NCBI RefSeq assembly: GCF_016858305.2
Contig: NZ_CP074436.1
Location: 516,001 to 580,000, forward strand
Length of the DNA stretch: 64,000 bases
Source: Polaribacter sp. Q13
GTDB taxonomy: Bacteria > Bacteroidota > Bacteroidia > Flavobacteriales > Flavobacteriaceae
Reading direction: 5' to 3'
Shown here one piece after another: positions 37,712 through 46,377 of the stretch (positions within the stretch are counted from its first letter, which is position 1; each line of letters starts with the position of its first letter). The notes beneath the pieces are model-generated. The model saw nothing but the letters and a program-made list of their open reading frames with translations. It did no database searches and was not told the origin of the DNA. A program made the position numbers and the translations under genes.

Positions 37712-39100
37712 ATGAAAAATATCTTTTTATTAGTATTGTTAAGTATTCAAACCGCTGTTTTTGCTACAGATTTTAATGTTATAAAATTTGGAGCAAAAGC
37801 AGATGGTATCACTAAAGACACAAAAGCGGTGCAAGCTGCCATTGATGCTTGTACAAAAAACGGAGGAGGAAAAGTAATTATTCCTGCTGGTAAAACGGTG
37901 TTAGTAGGAACTATTTATTTAAAAGATTTTGTGACGTTGCATATAGAAAATGGCGCAACTTTATTGGGGAGTCCAGATTATGCAGACTATACAACCGATA
38001 CACATTATAATACCTACAAAAATGAACCTCATATGAATAGATGTATGATTTTTGCTCGCAATGCAAAATCATTTGCTATTGAAGGTTATGGTACAATCGA
38101 TGGAAATGGTTCTCCAAAAATATTTACTAAAAAAAGTGGAGGTAGACCCATGTTATTACGTTTTTACAAGTGTAATGATATCCGAGTTAACAATATTACA
38201 TTAAAAGATCCTGCGGCTTGGACTTCGGCCTGGTTATATTGTAATGAAATTGTTGTTGATGGTATTAAAATTATTAGTACAGTAAATAGAAATGGAGACG
38301 GATTAGATTTTGATGGATGTACAAACGTAAGAGTTAGTAATTCTTCTTTTGATAATAGTGATGATTCTATTTGTTTACAGGCTTCAAACGCAGCTTATCC
38401 TTGTAAAAATATAACCGTTACAAATTGTGTTTTTACCACAAAATGGGGTGGAATGAGAATAGGATTGGCTTCTAGAGGAGATTTTGAGTCGGTTACAGTT
38501 TCTAATTGTACTTTTTTTGATATTCTAGATTCGGGCTTAAAAATTCAGATGAATGAAGGTGGAGAAATGAAAAATATGACCTTCTCTAATTTGGTCATGA
38601 AAAATGTGCCAAGACCTGTTTTTATGACCTTTTGCCAACAAAGAGCCGGAGTTGATATGCCAGAAGAAATGTTTCCTATGAAAGCAATGCATGGTTTTAT
38701 TTTTAGTGATATTATTGTTGATAATAGCGAATTGGATAAAAACTCTGCGTTCTTTTTAACAGGTATGCCTAATCATGATATTCAAGATATTCAGCTTAAT
38801 AATATACAGATGACCGTTTCTGGAGGTGGAACCAAAGAAGATTCAAAAAAGACAATTAAAGAATATACTTTAGAAACATTGGGCAATTGGTGGCCAGAAT
38901 TTAGTAAAGTTGGTACTTTACCTGCGAGTGGTATTTATGCTAGACATATAGATGGACTCACAGTAAATAATTTTCATGTCAATACAATTTCGAAAGACGA
39001 AAGACCAACTATTGTTTTTGATGATGTAAAAAATGGAGATTTTATAAACGCATATTCAAACAGAAAAAAACTATCTAAAAATCAATTTGTAAAAAAATAA
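37712..39100 (+). CDS. GH28-like right-handed beta-helix glycosidase, atypical active site
   Basis: The signal peptide ends TAVFA. The N-terminal FNVIKFGAKADGITKDTKAV is the start shared by GH28 and pectate-lyase-superfamily helices. NGDGLDFDG (Asp196, Asp199, Asp201) and NSDDSICLQ (Asp217/Asp218) replace the NTDG and GDD motifs of polygalacturonases. The GHG motif that supplies the catalytic His is not seen: that turn reads KWGGMRIGLAS. Inverting exo-hydrolysis of an alpha-linkage is plausible, but a polygalacturonate substrate is doubtful among sulfatases. It sits between two sulfatases with gaps of 11 and 4 bases, so its target is probably a desulfated oligosaccharide. Confidence 0.7.
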   Translation: MKNIFLLVLLSIQTAVFATDFNVIKFGAKADGITKDTKAVQAAIDACTKNGGGKVIIPAGKTVLVGTIYLKDFVTLHIENGATLLGSPDYADYTTDTHYNTYKNEPHMNRCMIFARNAKSFAIEGYGTIDGNGSPKIFTKKSGGRPMLLRFYKCNDIRVNNITLKDPAAWTSAWLYCNEIVVDGIKIISTVNRNGDGLDFDGCTNVRVSNSSFDNSDDSICLQASNAAYPCKNITVTNCVFTTKWGGMRIGLASRGDFESVTVSNCTFFDILDSGLKIQMNEGGEMKNMTFSNLVMKNVPRPVFMTFCQQRAGVDMPEEMFPMKAMHGFIFSDIIVDNSELDKNSAFFLTGMPNHDIQDIQLNNIQMTVSGGGTKEDSKKTIKEYTLETLGNWWPEFSKVGTLPASGIYARHIDGLTVNNFHVNTISKDERPTIVFDDVKNGDFINAYSNRKKLSKNQFVKK

Positions 39101-39104
39101 CTCC

Positions 39105-40649
39105 ATGAAGAATATTCTAACAGGAATAATGATTTTGGCTTGCACGTTTAATTTAATTGCGCAAAACAAAAAGAATACAAAGCCAAATGTATTGGTAATT
39201 TATACCGATGACCATAGATACTCTGGGATACACGCTTTAGGCGGAATGCCAGTAAAAACGCCCAATATAGACAAGCTTGCTGCAGACGGAGTTGTGTTTA
39301 CAAATACCTTTTTAATGGGCTCTTTTTCCGGCGCAACTTGTATGCCAAGTAGAGCTATGTTGCAAACAGGAAAACAATTGTTTAATTTAGATGGCTTAGG
39401 AAGAAACGTTCCTACAACAGATACCACAATGGGAGAAGCTTTTAAAAAAGCGGGTTATAAAACACATATTGTTGGTAAATGGCATCAGGATAATGAATCA
39501 TTAAATCGTTCTTTTGATTCAGGTGATAAAATTATGGGTCGAAGTGCATATTTAACAGATCATTATAGAATGCCTTTTTGGGATTTTGATAAGAAAAGTA
39601 ACTATACAAGAAAGGAAGCTTATTTATTGCAGTTTGATAAAAATGGAAAAAGATTTAGAAGACCTTTAACTAAACAGGATAAAAGTGGCCCTATTGGTAC
39701 TGAAGAATTGGCTCCTCATACTTCAGAAGTTTTTGCAGAATGTGCCTCAGAGTATATAAAAAAGAATGCAAAAGGAGATCCGTTTTTTATGTATTTAGCT
39801 TTTCATGCTCCGCATGATCCAAGGCAAGCTCCTAAAAAATATTTAGATATGTACGATCCAAAGGATATTCAATTGCCACCTTCTTATATGGCACAACATC
39901 CTTTTGATAATGGAGATATGACTTTAAGAGATGAAGCACTTGCTCCTTGGCCAAGAACTCCAGAAGTTGCTCGTAAACAATTGGCAGCATATTATGCGAT
40001 AATTACACATTTAGATGCGCAAATAGGCAAAGTTATTCAGACTTTAAAAGAAAGTGGTGCTTATGAAAATACTATTATTTTGTTAGCCGGTGATAGTGGA
40101 TTGGCTGTAGGAAATCATGGTTTAATAGGTAAACAAAATTTATATGATGAAGATGGAATTCATGTACCATTTATCATTTCAGGAAATTTAATTAAGGATA
40201 AAGGAAGAAGAATTGATGCTTTAAGTTATATTCATGATATTTTTCCAACAGTTTGTGATATTGCAGGCATAGAAAAACCAACATCTATTGATGGAAAAAG
40301 TCTATTACCTGTAATTAAAAATAAAACTACACAAGTAAGAAATTCAACATATCACGCATATAAACAATTTCAAAGAGCCTATAGAAAAGGTGATTATAAG
40401 TTAATTGAATATGTAAGAGCGAAAGCGTATCATAAGAAAAAAGGTGAATTTACCGCGGGTTCTAAAGTGACACAATTATTTAATATTAAAAAAGATATTT
40501 GGGAAACTACAGATTTATCTTTTCAACCAGAATACAACGATATTCTAACCCAGATGAGAACAGAAATGAAAGCAAAAGGGCAGGAGTTAGGAGATGTAAA
40601 AGTTGAGAATGTACCTGGAAGGGAATTCCATTTTTGGGATTTCTATTAA
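39105..40649 (+). CDS. S1 family sulfatase (CMPSR motif)
   Basis: The signal peptide ends TFNLIAQ. KPNVLVIYTDDHRYSGIHALG and SGATCMPSRAMLQTG (Cys79) are followed by VGKWHQDNES. LLAGDSGLAVGNHGL replaces the more usual SDNG/SDHG, so one metal ligand is presented as GDSG. MYLAFHAPHDPRQAPKKY is a typical second-shell segment. It starts 4 bases after the GH28-like gene and is followed after about 70 bases by GH3. Its subfamily differs from the other nine sulfatases here, as there is no close paralogue in the window. Confidence 0.86.
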   Translation: MKNILTGIMILACTFNLIAQNKKNTKPNVLVIYTDDHRYSGIHALGGMPVKTPNIDKLAADGVVFTNTFLMGSFSGATCMPSRAMLQTGKQLFNLDGLGRNVPTTDTTMGEAFKKAGYKTHIVGKWHQDNESLNRSFDSGDKIMGRSAYLTDHYRMPFWDFDKKSNYTRKEAYLLQFDKNGKRFRRPLTKQDKSGPIGTEELAPHTSEVFAECASEYIKKNAKGDPFFMYLAFHAPHDPRQAPKKYLDMYDPKDIQLPPSYMAQHPFDNGDMTLRDEALAPWPRTPEVARKQLAAYYAIITHLDAQIGKVIQTLKESGAYENTIILLAGDSGLAVGNHGLIGKQNLYDEDGIHVPFIISGNLIKDKGRRIDALSYIHDIFPTVCDIAGIEKPTSIDGKSLLPVIKNKTTQVRNSTYHAYKQFQRAYRKGDYKLIEYVRAKAYHKKKGEFTAGSKVTQLFNIKKDIWETTDLSFQPEYNDILTQMRTEMKAKGQELGDVKVENVPGREFHFWDFY

Positions 40650-40718
40650 AAGTAATCAGAATATAAAAAACAGAATTAACTTGAAGTATTTATAAATCAG
40701 GTTTTTATATTATAGTGA

Positions 40719-42947
40719 ATGTTTAAAAAAAAAGTAGTTGTAATAGTTTTCTTGGTAATTCTTGCTTCATGTCAATCAGACAAAGAAAATAAGACTTTTA
40801 AAAATGACAAAATAGAAGTACTTATAAAAAAAATGACCTTAGAAGAGAAGGTGGGGCAAATGACCCAACTTACTTTAAAAAAGTTTTATAAAAAGGGAAA
40901 ATTAAACAAAGATTTATTAATTAAATATACACAAACAACCCCTATTGGTTCAGTTTTAAATACACCTGGAAGACCTTTGTCTATTTCTGAATGGCATGAA
41001 TTGATATCAGAGATTCAGGACAATTGTTTGGCAAGTAGAATGAAAATTCCAATGTTGTATGGTATTGATGCAATTCATGGAGCTACATATACCAAGGATG
41101 CCGTTTTATTTCCTCATAATATAGGACTGGCTGCAACGCGGAATGTAGAATTGGTAAAAAAGACTGCTGAAATAACAGCAAAAGAAGTACGTGCAAGTGG
41201 AATTCGTTGGAATTTTGATCCTGTTTTAGGAGTTGGAAGACAACCTCTTTGGTCTCGGTTTGAAGAAACTTTTGGAGAAGATGTATTGTTGGTAACAGAA
41301 TTTGGTTCTGGAGCAATCAAAGGGTACGAAGGAGATGATTTAAAATCAATTAATAATGTTTCTTCATGTATGAAACATTTTATTGGTTATAGCGTACCTC
41401 AATCTGGTAAGGATAGAACACCTGCTTATATTACCGCACAACAATTAGAGGAGGTTTTTATGCCTTCATTTAAGAAAGCAGTAGCATCAGGTGCTTCTAC
41501 CGTTATGATTAACTCTGGTTCATTAAACGGAATACCAGTTCATATCAACAAAGAATTAATTACAGATTTATTAAAAAATAAATGGGGTTTTAAAGGATTG
41601 GTGGTTACAGATTGGGAGGATATTTTGTATTTGTATAAAGAGCATCATGTTGCTAAAAACAATAAAGAAGCTGTTAAAATGGCTATAAATGCAGGAATTG
41701 ATATGAGTATGGTTCCTATGAATATGACGTTTTACGACGATTTGATTGCATTGGTAAATCAAGGAGAAGTCTCCATGGAAAGAATTGATGATGCAGTGAG
41801 AAGAATCTTAAAAGTAAAAATGGATTTAGGTCTTTTTGACAATCCGTATCCAGAAAAAGAAGCAATTAAGAATTTTGGAAAGAAAGAATACAGAGATATA
41901 GCTTTGCAAGCTGCTAGAGAAAGTATGACACTTTTGAAAAATGATAGTTTACAAAACAAGGCCGTTTTACCCTTAAAAAAGAATAGCAAGGTTTTAATTT
42001 CTGGTCCTGCTGCAAATTCTTTAGCATCTTTACATGGCAGTTGGTCTTATTCTTGGCAAGGAGATAAAGAGGCTTTATTTCCTGAATCTACTTTAACAAT
42101 AAAGGAGGCTATTCAGAATAAAATAGGGGCATCGAATGTATCATGCATTTCTTCCAGTAAATTTGAAAAAGTTACAAAGAAAGAATTAAAACTGCTAAGA
42201 CAGAAAGCAAAGAATGTAGATTTTATAGTTTTGTGTTTGGGAGAAAATAGTTATGCAGAAACGCCTGGAAATATAGATGATTTAACATTATCTAGAGATC
42301 AAATAGAATTGGCAAAAGTGGCTATTGAAACGAATAAACCAATTGTTTTAGTGCTTACTGAAGGAAGGCCAAGGATTATTAGCGAGATTGTTTCGGGAAT
42401 AGATGCTGTTTTATTGGCTTATAGACCATCAAGTCAAGGGGCAAATGCAATTGCAGATATTTTATTTGGAGATTACAATCCTAATGGAGTGTTACCATTT
42501 AGTTACCCGAAACATACAGGTAATTTATTAACTTATGATGCACCAATTAGAAATACAGAAACTTTTAACCCACAGTGGGAATTTGGTTATGGATTAAGTT
42601 ATACCAATTTTAAATCTTCAAACTTAAAATTAAGTACAAAAACTTTAAAAGGTGATGAAAAATTAAAAGTTACCATTGAAGTAATGAATGAAGGAGATTT
42701 TGATGGAGAGCTTGCAGTTGACTTATTTGTAAGAGATAAAGTGGCTTCAGTAATTCCTCCTATGAAGAAACTAAGAAAATTTAAGAAAGTTTTTTTGAAA
42801 AAAGGAGAGTTGAAATTAGTGGAGTTTGAATTAACCAAAAATGATTTATCTTTTGTAAATTCAGATTTAGAAAGAGTTACAGAAAATGGTAGTTTTGTAA
42901 TTGAAATATTAGGAGAGAAAGTAAGTTTTGAATATTTAAATAATTGA
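40719..42947 (+). CDS. GH3 beta-glycosidase, lipoprotein
   Basis: The lipobox is ILASC. The (beta/alpha)8 domain has KVGQMTQLTLKKF, MLYGIDAIHGATYTKDAVLF, IRWNFDPVLGVGRQPLWSRF and GFKGLVVTDWEDI (Asp298, nucleophile). The alpha/beta sandwich domain holds VDFIVLCLGENSYAETPGN, with a Glu that may be the acid/base, and a fibronectin-III-like domain ends the protein (from about residue 640). All typical BglX-like parts are present. GH3 removes terminal beta-glucosyl, beta-xylosyl or beta-galactosyl residues; beta-galactose or beta-xylose would suit this locus. It is followed by the third GH117 gene after 25 bases. Confidence 0.88.
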   Translation: MFKKKVVVIVFLVILASCQSDKENKTFKNDKIEVLIKKMTLEEKVGQMTQLTLKKFYKKGKLNKDLLIKYTQTTPIGSVLNTPGRPLSISEWHELISEIQDNCLASRMKIPMLYGIDAIHGATYTKDAVLFPHNIGLAATRNVELVKKTAEITAKEVRASGIRWNFDPVLGVGRQPLWSRFEETFGEDVLLVTEFGSGAIKGYEGDDLKSINNVSSCMKHFIGYSVPQSGKDRTPAYITAQQLEEVFMPSFKKAVASGASTVMINSGSLNGIPVHINKELITDLLKNKWGFKGLVVTDWEDILYLYKEHHVAKNNKEAVKMAINAGIDMSMVPMNMTFYDDLIALVNQGEVSMERIDDAVRRILKVKMDLGLFDNPYPEKEAIKNFGKKEYRDIALQAARESMTLLKNDSLQNKAVLPLKKNSKVLISGPAANSLASLHGSWSYSWQGDKEALFPESTLTIKEAIQNKIGASNVSCISSSKFEKVTKKELKLLRQKAKNVDFIVLCLGENSYAETPGNIDDLTLSRDQIELAKVAIETNKPIVLVLTEGRPRIISEIVSGIDAVLLAYRPSSQGANAIADILFGDYNPNGVLPFSYPKHTGNLLTYDAPIRNTETFNPQWEFGYGLSYTNFKSSNLKLSTKTLKGDEKLKVTIEVMNEGDFDGELAVDLFVRDKVASVIPPMKKLRKFKKVFLKKGELKLVEFELTKNDLSFVNSDLERVTENGSFVIEILGEKVSFEYLNN

Positions 42948-42972
42948 TCATAAAATAAAACCTGTATAAATA

Positions 42973-44241
42973 ATGAAGTATTTAGCCATATCATTTTTAG
43001 TGATATTAATGTCTTGTAATAGTAAAAAGACCGTAGAAAAACCAGCATTAGAAGAAAAAGGGTTTCCTTTTTTAATGCCTCATACAAAGCCTGATATCAA
43101 GTTAAGTACTGCTATGGAGCGTAATTATGATGCTTATATGGGAGTTCAACCAAAATTTAATGAGTTGTATTCTCAATTTAAATATACAGCATTAAAAGGA
43201 TTAGATTACAGCAATCATGATGGAACAATAACGCGTAGAGATCCATCTAAAGTAATTTTTGAAAATGGAAAATATTATGTTTGGTATACGTATAGACATA
43301 CAAAAACACCTCCAAAAGGAGCTGATTTAAGTAGTGAAACAATTCCTTCTGCCGATTGGGATTTATGTGATATTTGGTATGCAACCAGTAAAGATGGTTT
43401 TACATGGGAAGAACAAGGAGTTGCGGTTCCTAGACCAGAAAAACCAAATGTAGGTTGGCGTTCGGTGGCTACCTCTGATATTTTAAAATGGAAAGGAAAA
43501 TACTATTTGTATTATCAAGGTTTTAACGAAGCTAGTGGTAAACGTGGTGATGACTGTCCTGTTGCTGTTTCTTATTCAGATTCTCCAGATGGACCTTGGA
43601 CAGCGTTCAATAAAGAGGTAATTCCGAATGGAGGAAAAGACCAATGGGATCAATTTTCTATTCATGACCCTTATCCTTTAGTGCATAACGGTAAAATTTA
43701 TTTGTACTATAAATCAGATTCTGGTAAAAAAGGAGATTTAACAAGGTTACAAGGATTGGCAACTGCCGATGATCCTTTAGGACCTTTTACAAAATACCCT
43801 CAAAACCCGGTTATAAATTCAGGTCATGAAACAACGATGTTTCCTTTTAAAGAAGGAATTGCGGCACTTGTTATAAAAGACGGAAACGAGCATTTTACAG
43901 TGCAATATGCAAAAGATGGTATCAATTTTAACATCGCTTCCATAACTGAATTAATGCCAATAGCAGGTGGTCCTTTTATTCCAGATGCCTTTACAGATAC
44001 AAAAGATGGAAGAGGAATTACTTGGGGAATTTCTCATTTTACAGCCGTTAATGGTTGGTCTACAAACCATTCTATTTTAGCACGATTCGATTGTGATTTA
44101 AGTTTAGATGTTGATGATCCAAATATGAAAAAATCACAATATTATAGAAAACCAGAATTTTATTTTAAACATGGTTTAAGCGGACAACAAGTAAAAAGAA
44201 TTAAAAAGGAGAATGAAAAATTAAGTAAGAGTTCTAATTAA
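42973..44241 (+). CDS. GH117-type alpha-3,6-anhydro-galactosidase, lipoprotein (copy 3)
   Basis: The lipobox is ILMSC. The catalytic pattern is complete: RRDPSK (Asp90), GWRSVATSDIL, IHDPYPLV (Asp232), SGHETTMFPFKEG (His285) and IPDAFTDTKDGRGITWG. It reads closer to copy 1 (FEKG-type FKEG, AGGPF) than to copy 2. A family member at the end of the GH3-containing cluster suggests a different oligosaccharide context from the GH16-linked copy 2. A strong terminator follows 43 bases after the stop and ends the cluster. Confidence 0.8.
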   Translation: MKYLAISFLVILMSCNSKKTVEKPALEEKGFPFLMPHTKPDIKLSTAMERNYDAYMGVQPKFNELYSQFKYTALKGLDYSNHDGTITRRDPSKVIFENGKYYVWYTYRHTKTPPKGADLSSETIPSADWDLCDIWYATSKDGFTWEEQGVAVPRPEKPNVGWRSVATSDILKWKGKYYLYYQGFNEASGKRGDDCPVAVSYSDSPDGPWTAFNKEVIPNGGKDQWDQFSIHDPYPLVHNGKIYLYYKSDSGKKGDLTRLQGLATADDPLGPFTKYPQNPVINSGHETTMFPFKEGIAALVIKDGNEHFTVQYAKDGINFNIASITELMPIAGGPFIPDAFTDTKDGRGITWGISHFTAVNGWSTNHSILARFDCDLSLDVDDPNMKKSQYYRKPEFYFKHGLSGQQVKRIKKENEKLSKSSN

Positions 44242-44284
44242 CTTATAGAAAACAGCTATTTATATTAACAATATTAGTTTAGAT

Positions 44285-44320
44285 AATCCCATAAACAGTT
44301 ACGTTTATGGGATTTTTGTT
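44285..44320 (+). terminator. Strong rho-independent terminator after GH117 copy 3
   Basis: Perfect 12-bp arms (AATCCCATAAAC / GTTTATGGGATT) with a 6-base loop AGTTAC, followed by TTTGTTTT. It closes the cluster begun at 32204. Confidence 0.88.
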
Positions 44321-44670
44321 TTCCTTTTATTCTACCTTAAAATATAAAATAGGTAGCGTATGATATAGTTTCTAATCACTAATTTCATTCAGGTTTACTC
44401 TTATAAATATTAAGATATAGCTATTGTAATTTTTAAAGAATAATAAAAGCACCCAAGATGCAATATTTTATTCATCATAATATTAAAATGAACTATCTAA
44501 ATAAATCGTTGAATTTTATCTGTATTTAAAGACAATTAAGCATTCATTTATATGTTAGAATAGAATTTAAGAGGTACTCTTTTATAGAGATAGAAATCAA
44601 GTTTAAAATAGTTTAAGAGATTTTCGATAGCGTATACTAATAGATATTTATTATAAAAATAATAATACAC

Positions 44671-44698
44671 AAAAAAAGGCTTGCAAATAAATGCAAGC
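44671..44698 (-). terminator. Terminator of the minus-strand T9SS gene
   Basis: Arms GCTTGCA / TGCAAGC (44679-44685, 44692-44698) with a 6-base loop; on the minus strand the stem is followed by a run of seven T. It lies about 25 bases past the T9SS gene's stop. Confidence 0.75.
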
Positions 44699-44724
44699 TT
44701 TTTAATTTAAACTATAAGAGTTTA

Positions 44725-45927
44725 TTACTCTTTTATAAATTTAGATAATCTTCCAGTATTTGTTTTTAGTAAATAAATACCTTTTGCAAGATTTGAAACA
44801 TCCAAATTACTGTGTTTGTTGAATGTTTTAACTTGTTTACCCATAACGTTAAAAATAGTTACCGATTTAATTTCATTAGTAGCATTTTCTATTGAAATAA
44901 AATCTGTTGTCGGGTTTGGAAATACAGCTATTTTTTTAGCTTCATAATCTTTTACACCGGCAGTAGCTTCTTCAATTGCTTGAATATCTATTGGGTTAAA
45001 ATTCTTTTTAAAAGATGTTCCATTCTCTAAAACTTGTCCATTGTCCGTGTTTAAAATAAATCTAAATTGGTAATAGTGTTTAGGTGCAGCAGACGGTAAA
45101 CTAGCAGTAGGAACAATGTTGAATACAGTTTCTTTTTTATCATCCTTTGCGGCAGATGTAACAGATATATCCGTTGGAAACGTAATGGTAGCTGTTAGTG
45201 ATGCATGTCTTTGAGCAGATAAAGTTTTTATTTCTGCAGAAGAAGCTATAATTTTACTATCATAATCAATATTATTAGTTTCATCCCCAGATTGAATTAT
45301 CCATAATTGTACAGTTAAACCATCAATTGCTACACTTGAATCATATACAAAAGAAACATTAAAATCAGCTCCTCTTTCAACCGATGGAATTGTAGTGTTA
45401 ACAGATTCAATTTTTATGTAATCTGCAGGTAAAGGAGCTGTAAATGATTCTACTATTGTTATTTCAGTCTTAGGGTTATGTACAGTTCCGGCTATACCAC
45501 CTGAAGTAAAGTATTTTAGTACATCACCTACAACAGGTGGTACAGCAGTGGCAGCAGGATTTATTATGACATTAGAAATAACCCATGTTCTAGTTCTAAC
45601 TTCTCCAACTGTAGTGTCTGTATCAACATTTCCCTCTTGTAGATTTGCTGCTGGTTTAAATACATGTTTATTGTCTGCTGCTGTTTTCATAGGCATATAC
45701 ATTTGTTTGAACTCAGCAGGTTCTGTTACTCCTGTAAAATCAAGAACCGAAGTAATTGTTAATTCAACTTGTGTTAATTCACCAGTGGCAGATTTGTTTA
45801 AAAGAAAACCGTTTTCAGATACCACTAATTCATCTGCAGCATTAGATGAGATTGATACAGTATGTGTTTGTCCAAAAGACAAGCTTGCCGTTAAAATAAG
45901 AGTTAGTAAAAGTAATTTTTTTATCAT
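44725..45927 (-). CDS. T9SS-secreted protein of unknown function
   Basis: The chosen start gives MIKKLLLLTLILTASLSFGQ, a clear signal peptide; the frame extends 21 codons upstream but that part lacks signal character. The mature protein is rich in Ala, Thr, Val and Asp and beta-strand-like throughout. I recognise no catalytic domain. The final 70 residues are a T9SS type A sorting domain (IAVFPNPTTDFISIENA, ending with KGIYLLKTNTG). Its composition differs from the enzymes around it and it is not part of either neighbouring cluster. It could be a surface adhesin or glycan-binding protein; no function is proposed. Confidence 0.7.
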   Translation of the reverse strand: MIKKLLLLTLILTASLSFGQTHTVSISSNAADELVVSENGFLLNKSATGELTQVELTITSVLDFTGVTEPAEFKQMYMPMKTAADNKHVFKPAANLQEGNVDTDTTVGEVRTRTWVISNVIINPAATAVPPVVGDVLKYFTSGGIAGTVHNPKTEITIVESFTAPLPADYIKIESVNTTIPSVERGADFNVSFVYDSSVAIDGLTVQLWIIQSGDETNNIDYDSKIIASSAEIKTLSAQRHASLTATITFPTDISVTSAAKDDKKETVFNIVPTASLPSAAPKHYYQFRFILNTDNGQVLENGTSFKKNFNPIDIQAIEEATAGVKDYEAKKIAVFPNPTTDFISIENATNEIKSVTIFNVMGKQVKTFNKHSNLDVSNLAKGIYLLKTNTGRLSKFIKE

Positions 45928-46224
45928 TTTTTTTATTTTAAAATTAATAATTTGTTTGATTTTTCTTTCGAAAGATTTTTCAAATTTCAATAAAAAAAAC
46001 CTTTTAAGAGGTTACAAATGTTCTTTTAAAAGGAACAAATTGTCAGTTTTAAAAAAAAGATTATTTTTTTGCTTTTAATGTATTGAAAATAAGGTAGTTA
46101 ATAATGTGTTTTTCTGGTTCTTTTATATCTAAGTATACTGTTAGAGGTTCTCCACAATGATTTTCGGCTATAGGATTTAAACTAGCCTAATTATTAAGTT
46201 GTTCCTCCTCTAAAAAAGGTTTGT

Positions 46225-46341
46225 GATAAAGCAAAGGAATTTAGAGATAATACATATTGGAGACAGCATATAGAATACTGCTACATTAATGTAACCTAAA
46301 ATGGAGTTTTAGAAAAAGTAGTTAAATTAGTAAGTAAATAA
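46225..46341 (+). pseudogene. Decayed fragment resembling the C-terminus of a REP-associated/IS200-like transposase
   Basis: Reading from 46225, the frame gives FRDNTYWRQHIEYCYINVT, a stop, then NGVLEKVVKLVSK. This resembles the conserved end of Y1-type (REP-associated tyrosine) transposases, where an RD...HxxYIHxNPVKHGLV pattern is usual. The NP-K-H core is altered and interrupted, and no upstream catalytic part is visible. It is very short, so the match may be accidental. Confidence 0.35.
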
Positions 46342-46346
46342 AGCAG

Positions 46347-46369
46347 AAAAAACTATTGAATAGTTTTTT
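46347..46369 (-). terminator. Terminator of the LacI-family gene
   Basis: Arms AAAAAACTA / TAGTTTTTT with a 5-base spacer lie just beyond the minus-strand stop at 46378, giving a T-run on that strand. Confidence 0.6.
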
Positions 46370-46377
46370 AATTTTGA

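Larger units (their letters stand above)
44242..44724. other. Gene-free interval between two convergent units
   Basis: This 483-base stretch holds the terminator of the plus-strand cluster (44285-44320) and that of the minus-strand T9SS gene (44671-44698). Between them, about 44330-44660, the DNA is AT-rich with stops in all frames; I see no gene, RNA or repeat there. Confidence 0.6.
45928..46377. other. Interval between T9SS gene and LacI gene
   Basis: About 450 bases. The left part is the leader of the minus-strand T9SS gene and includes the near-palindrome around TGTTCTTTTAAAAGGAACA (about 46019-46037). The middle holds no gene until the transposase-like scrap at 46225, and the right end is the lacI terminator. 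Confidence 0.5.

Noticed and set aside
42599..43087. 162-codon minus-strand open frame
   Set aside because: It lies opposite the end of GH3 and the start of GH117 copy 3, both with clear motifs; its translation is low-complexity Phe/Ser/Asn, as expected of antisense in AT-rich DNA.
45548..46078. 176-codon plus-strand open frame
   Set aside because: Antisense to the T9SS gene and its leader; no domain, and the minus-strand gene has both signal peptide and sorting domain.
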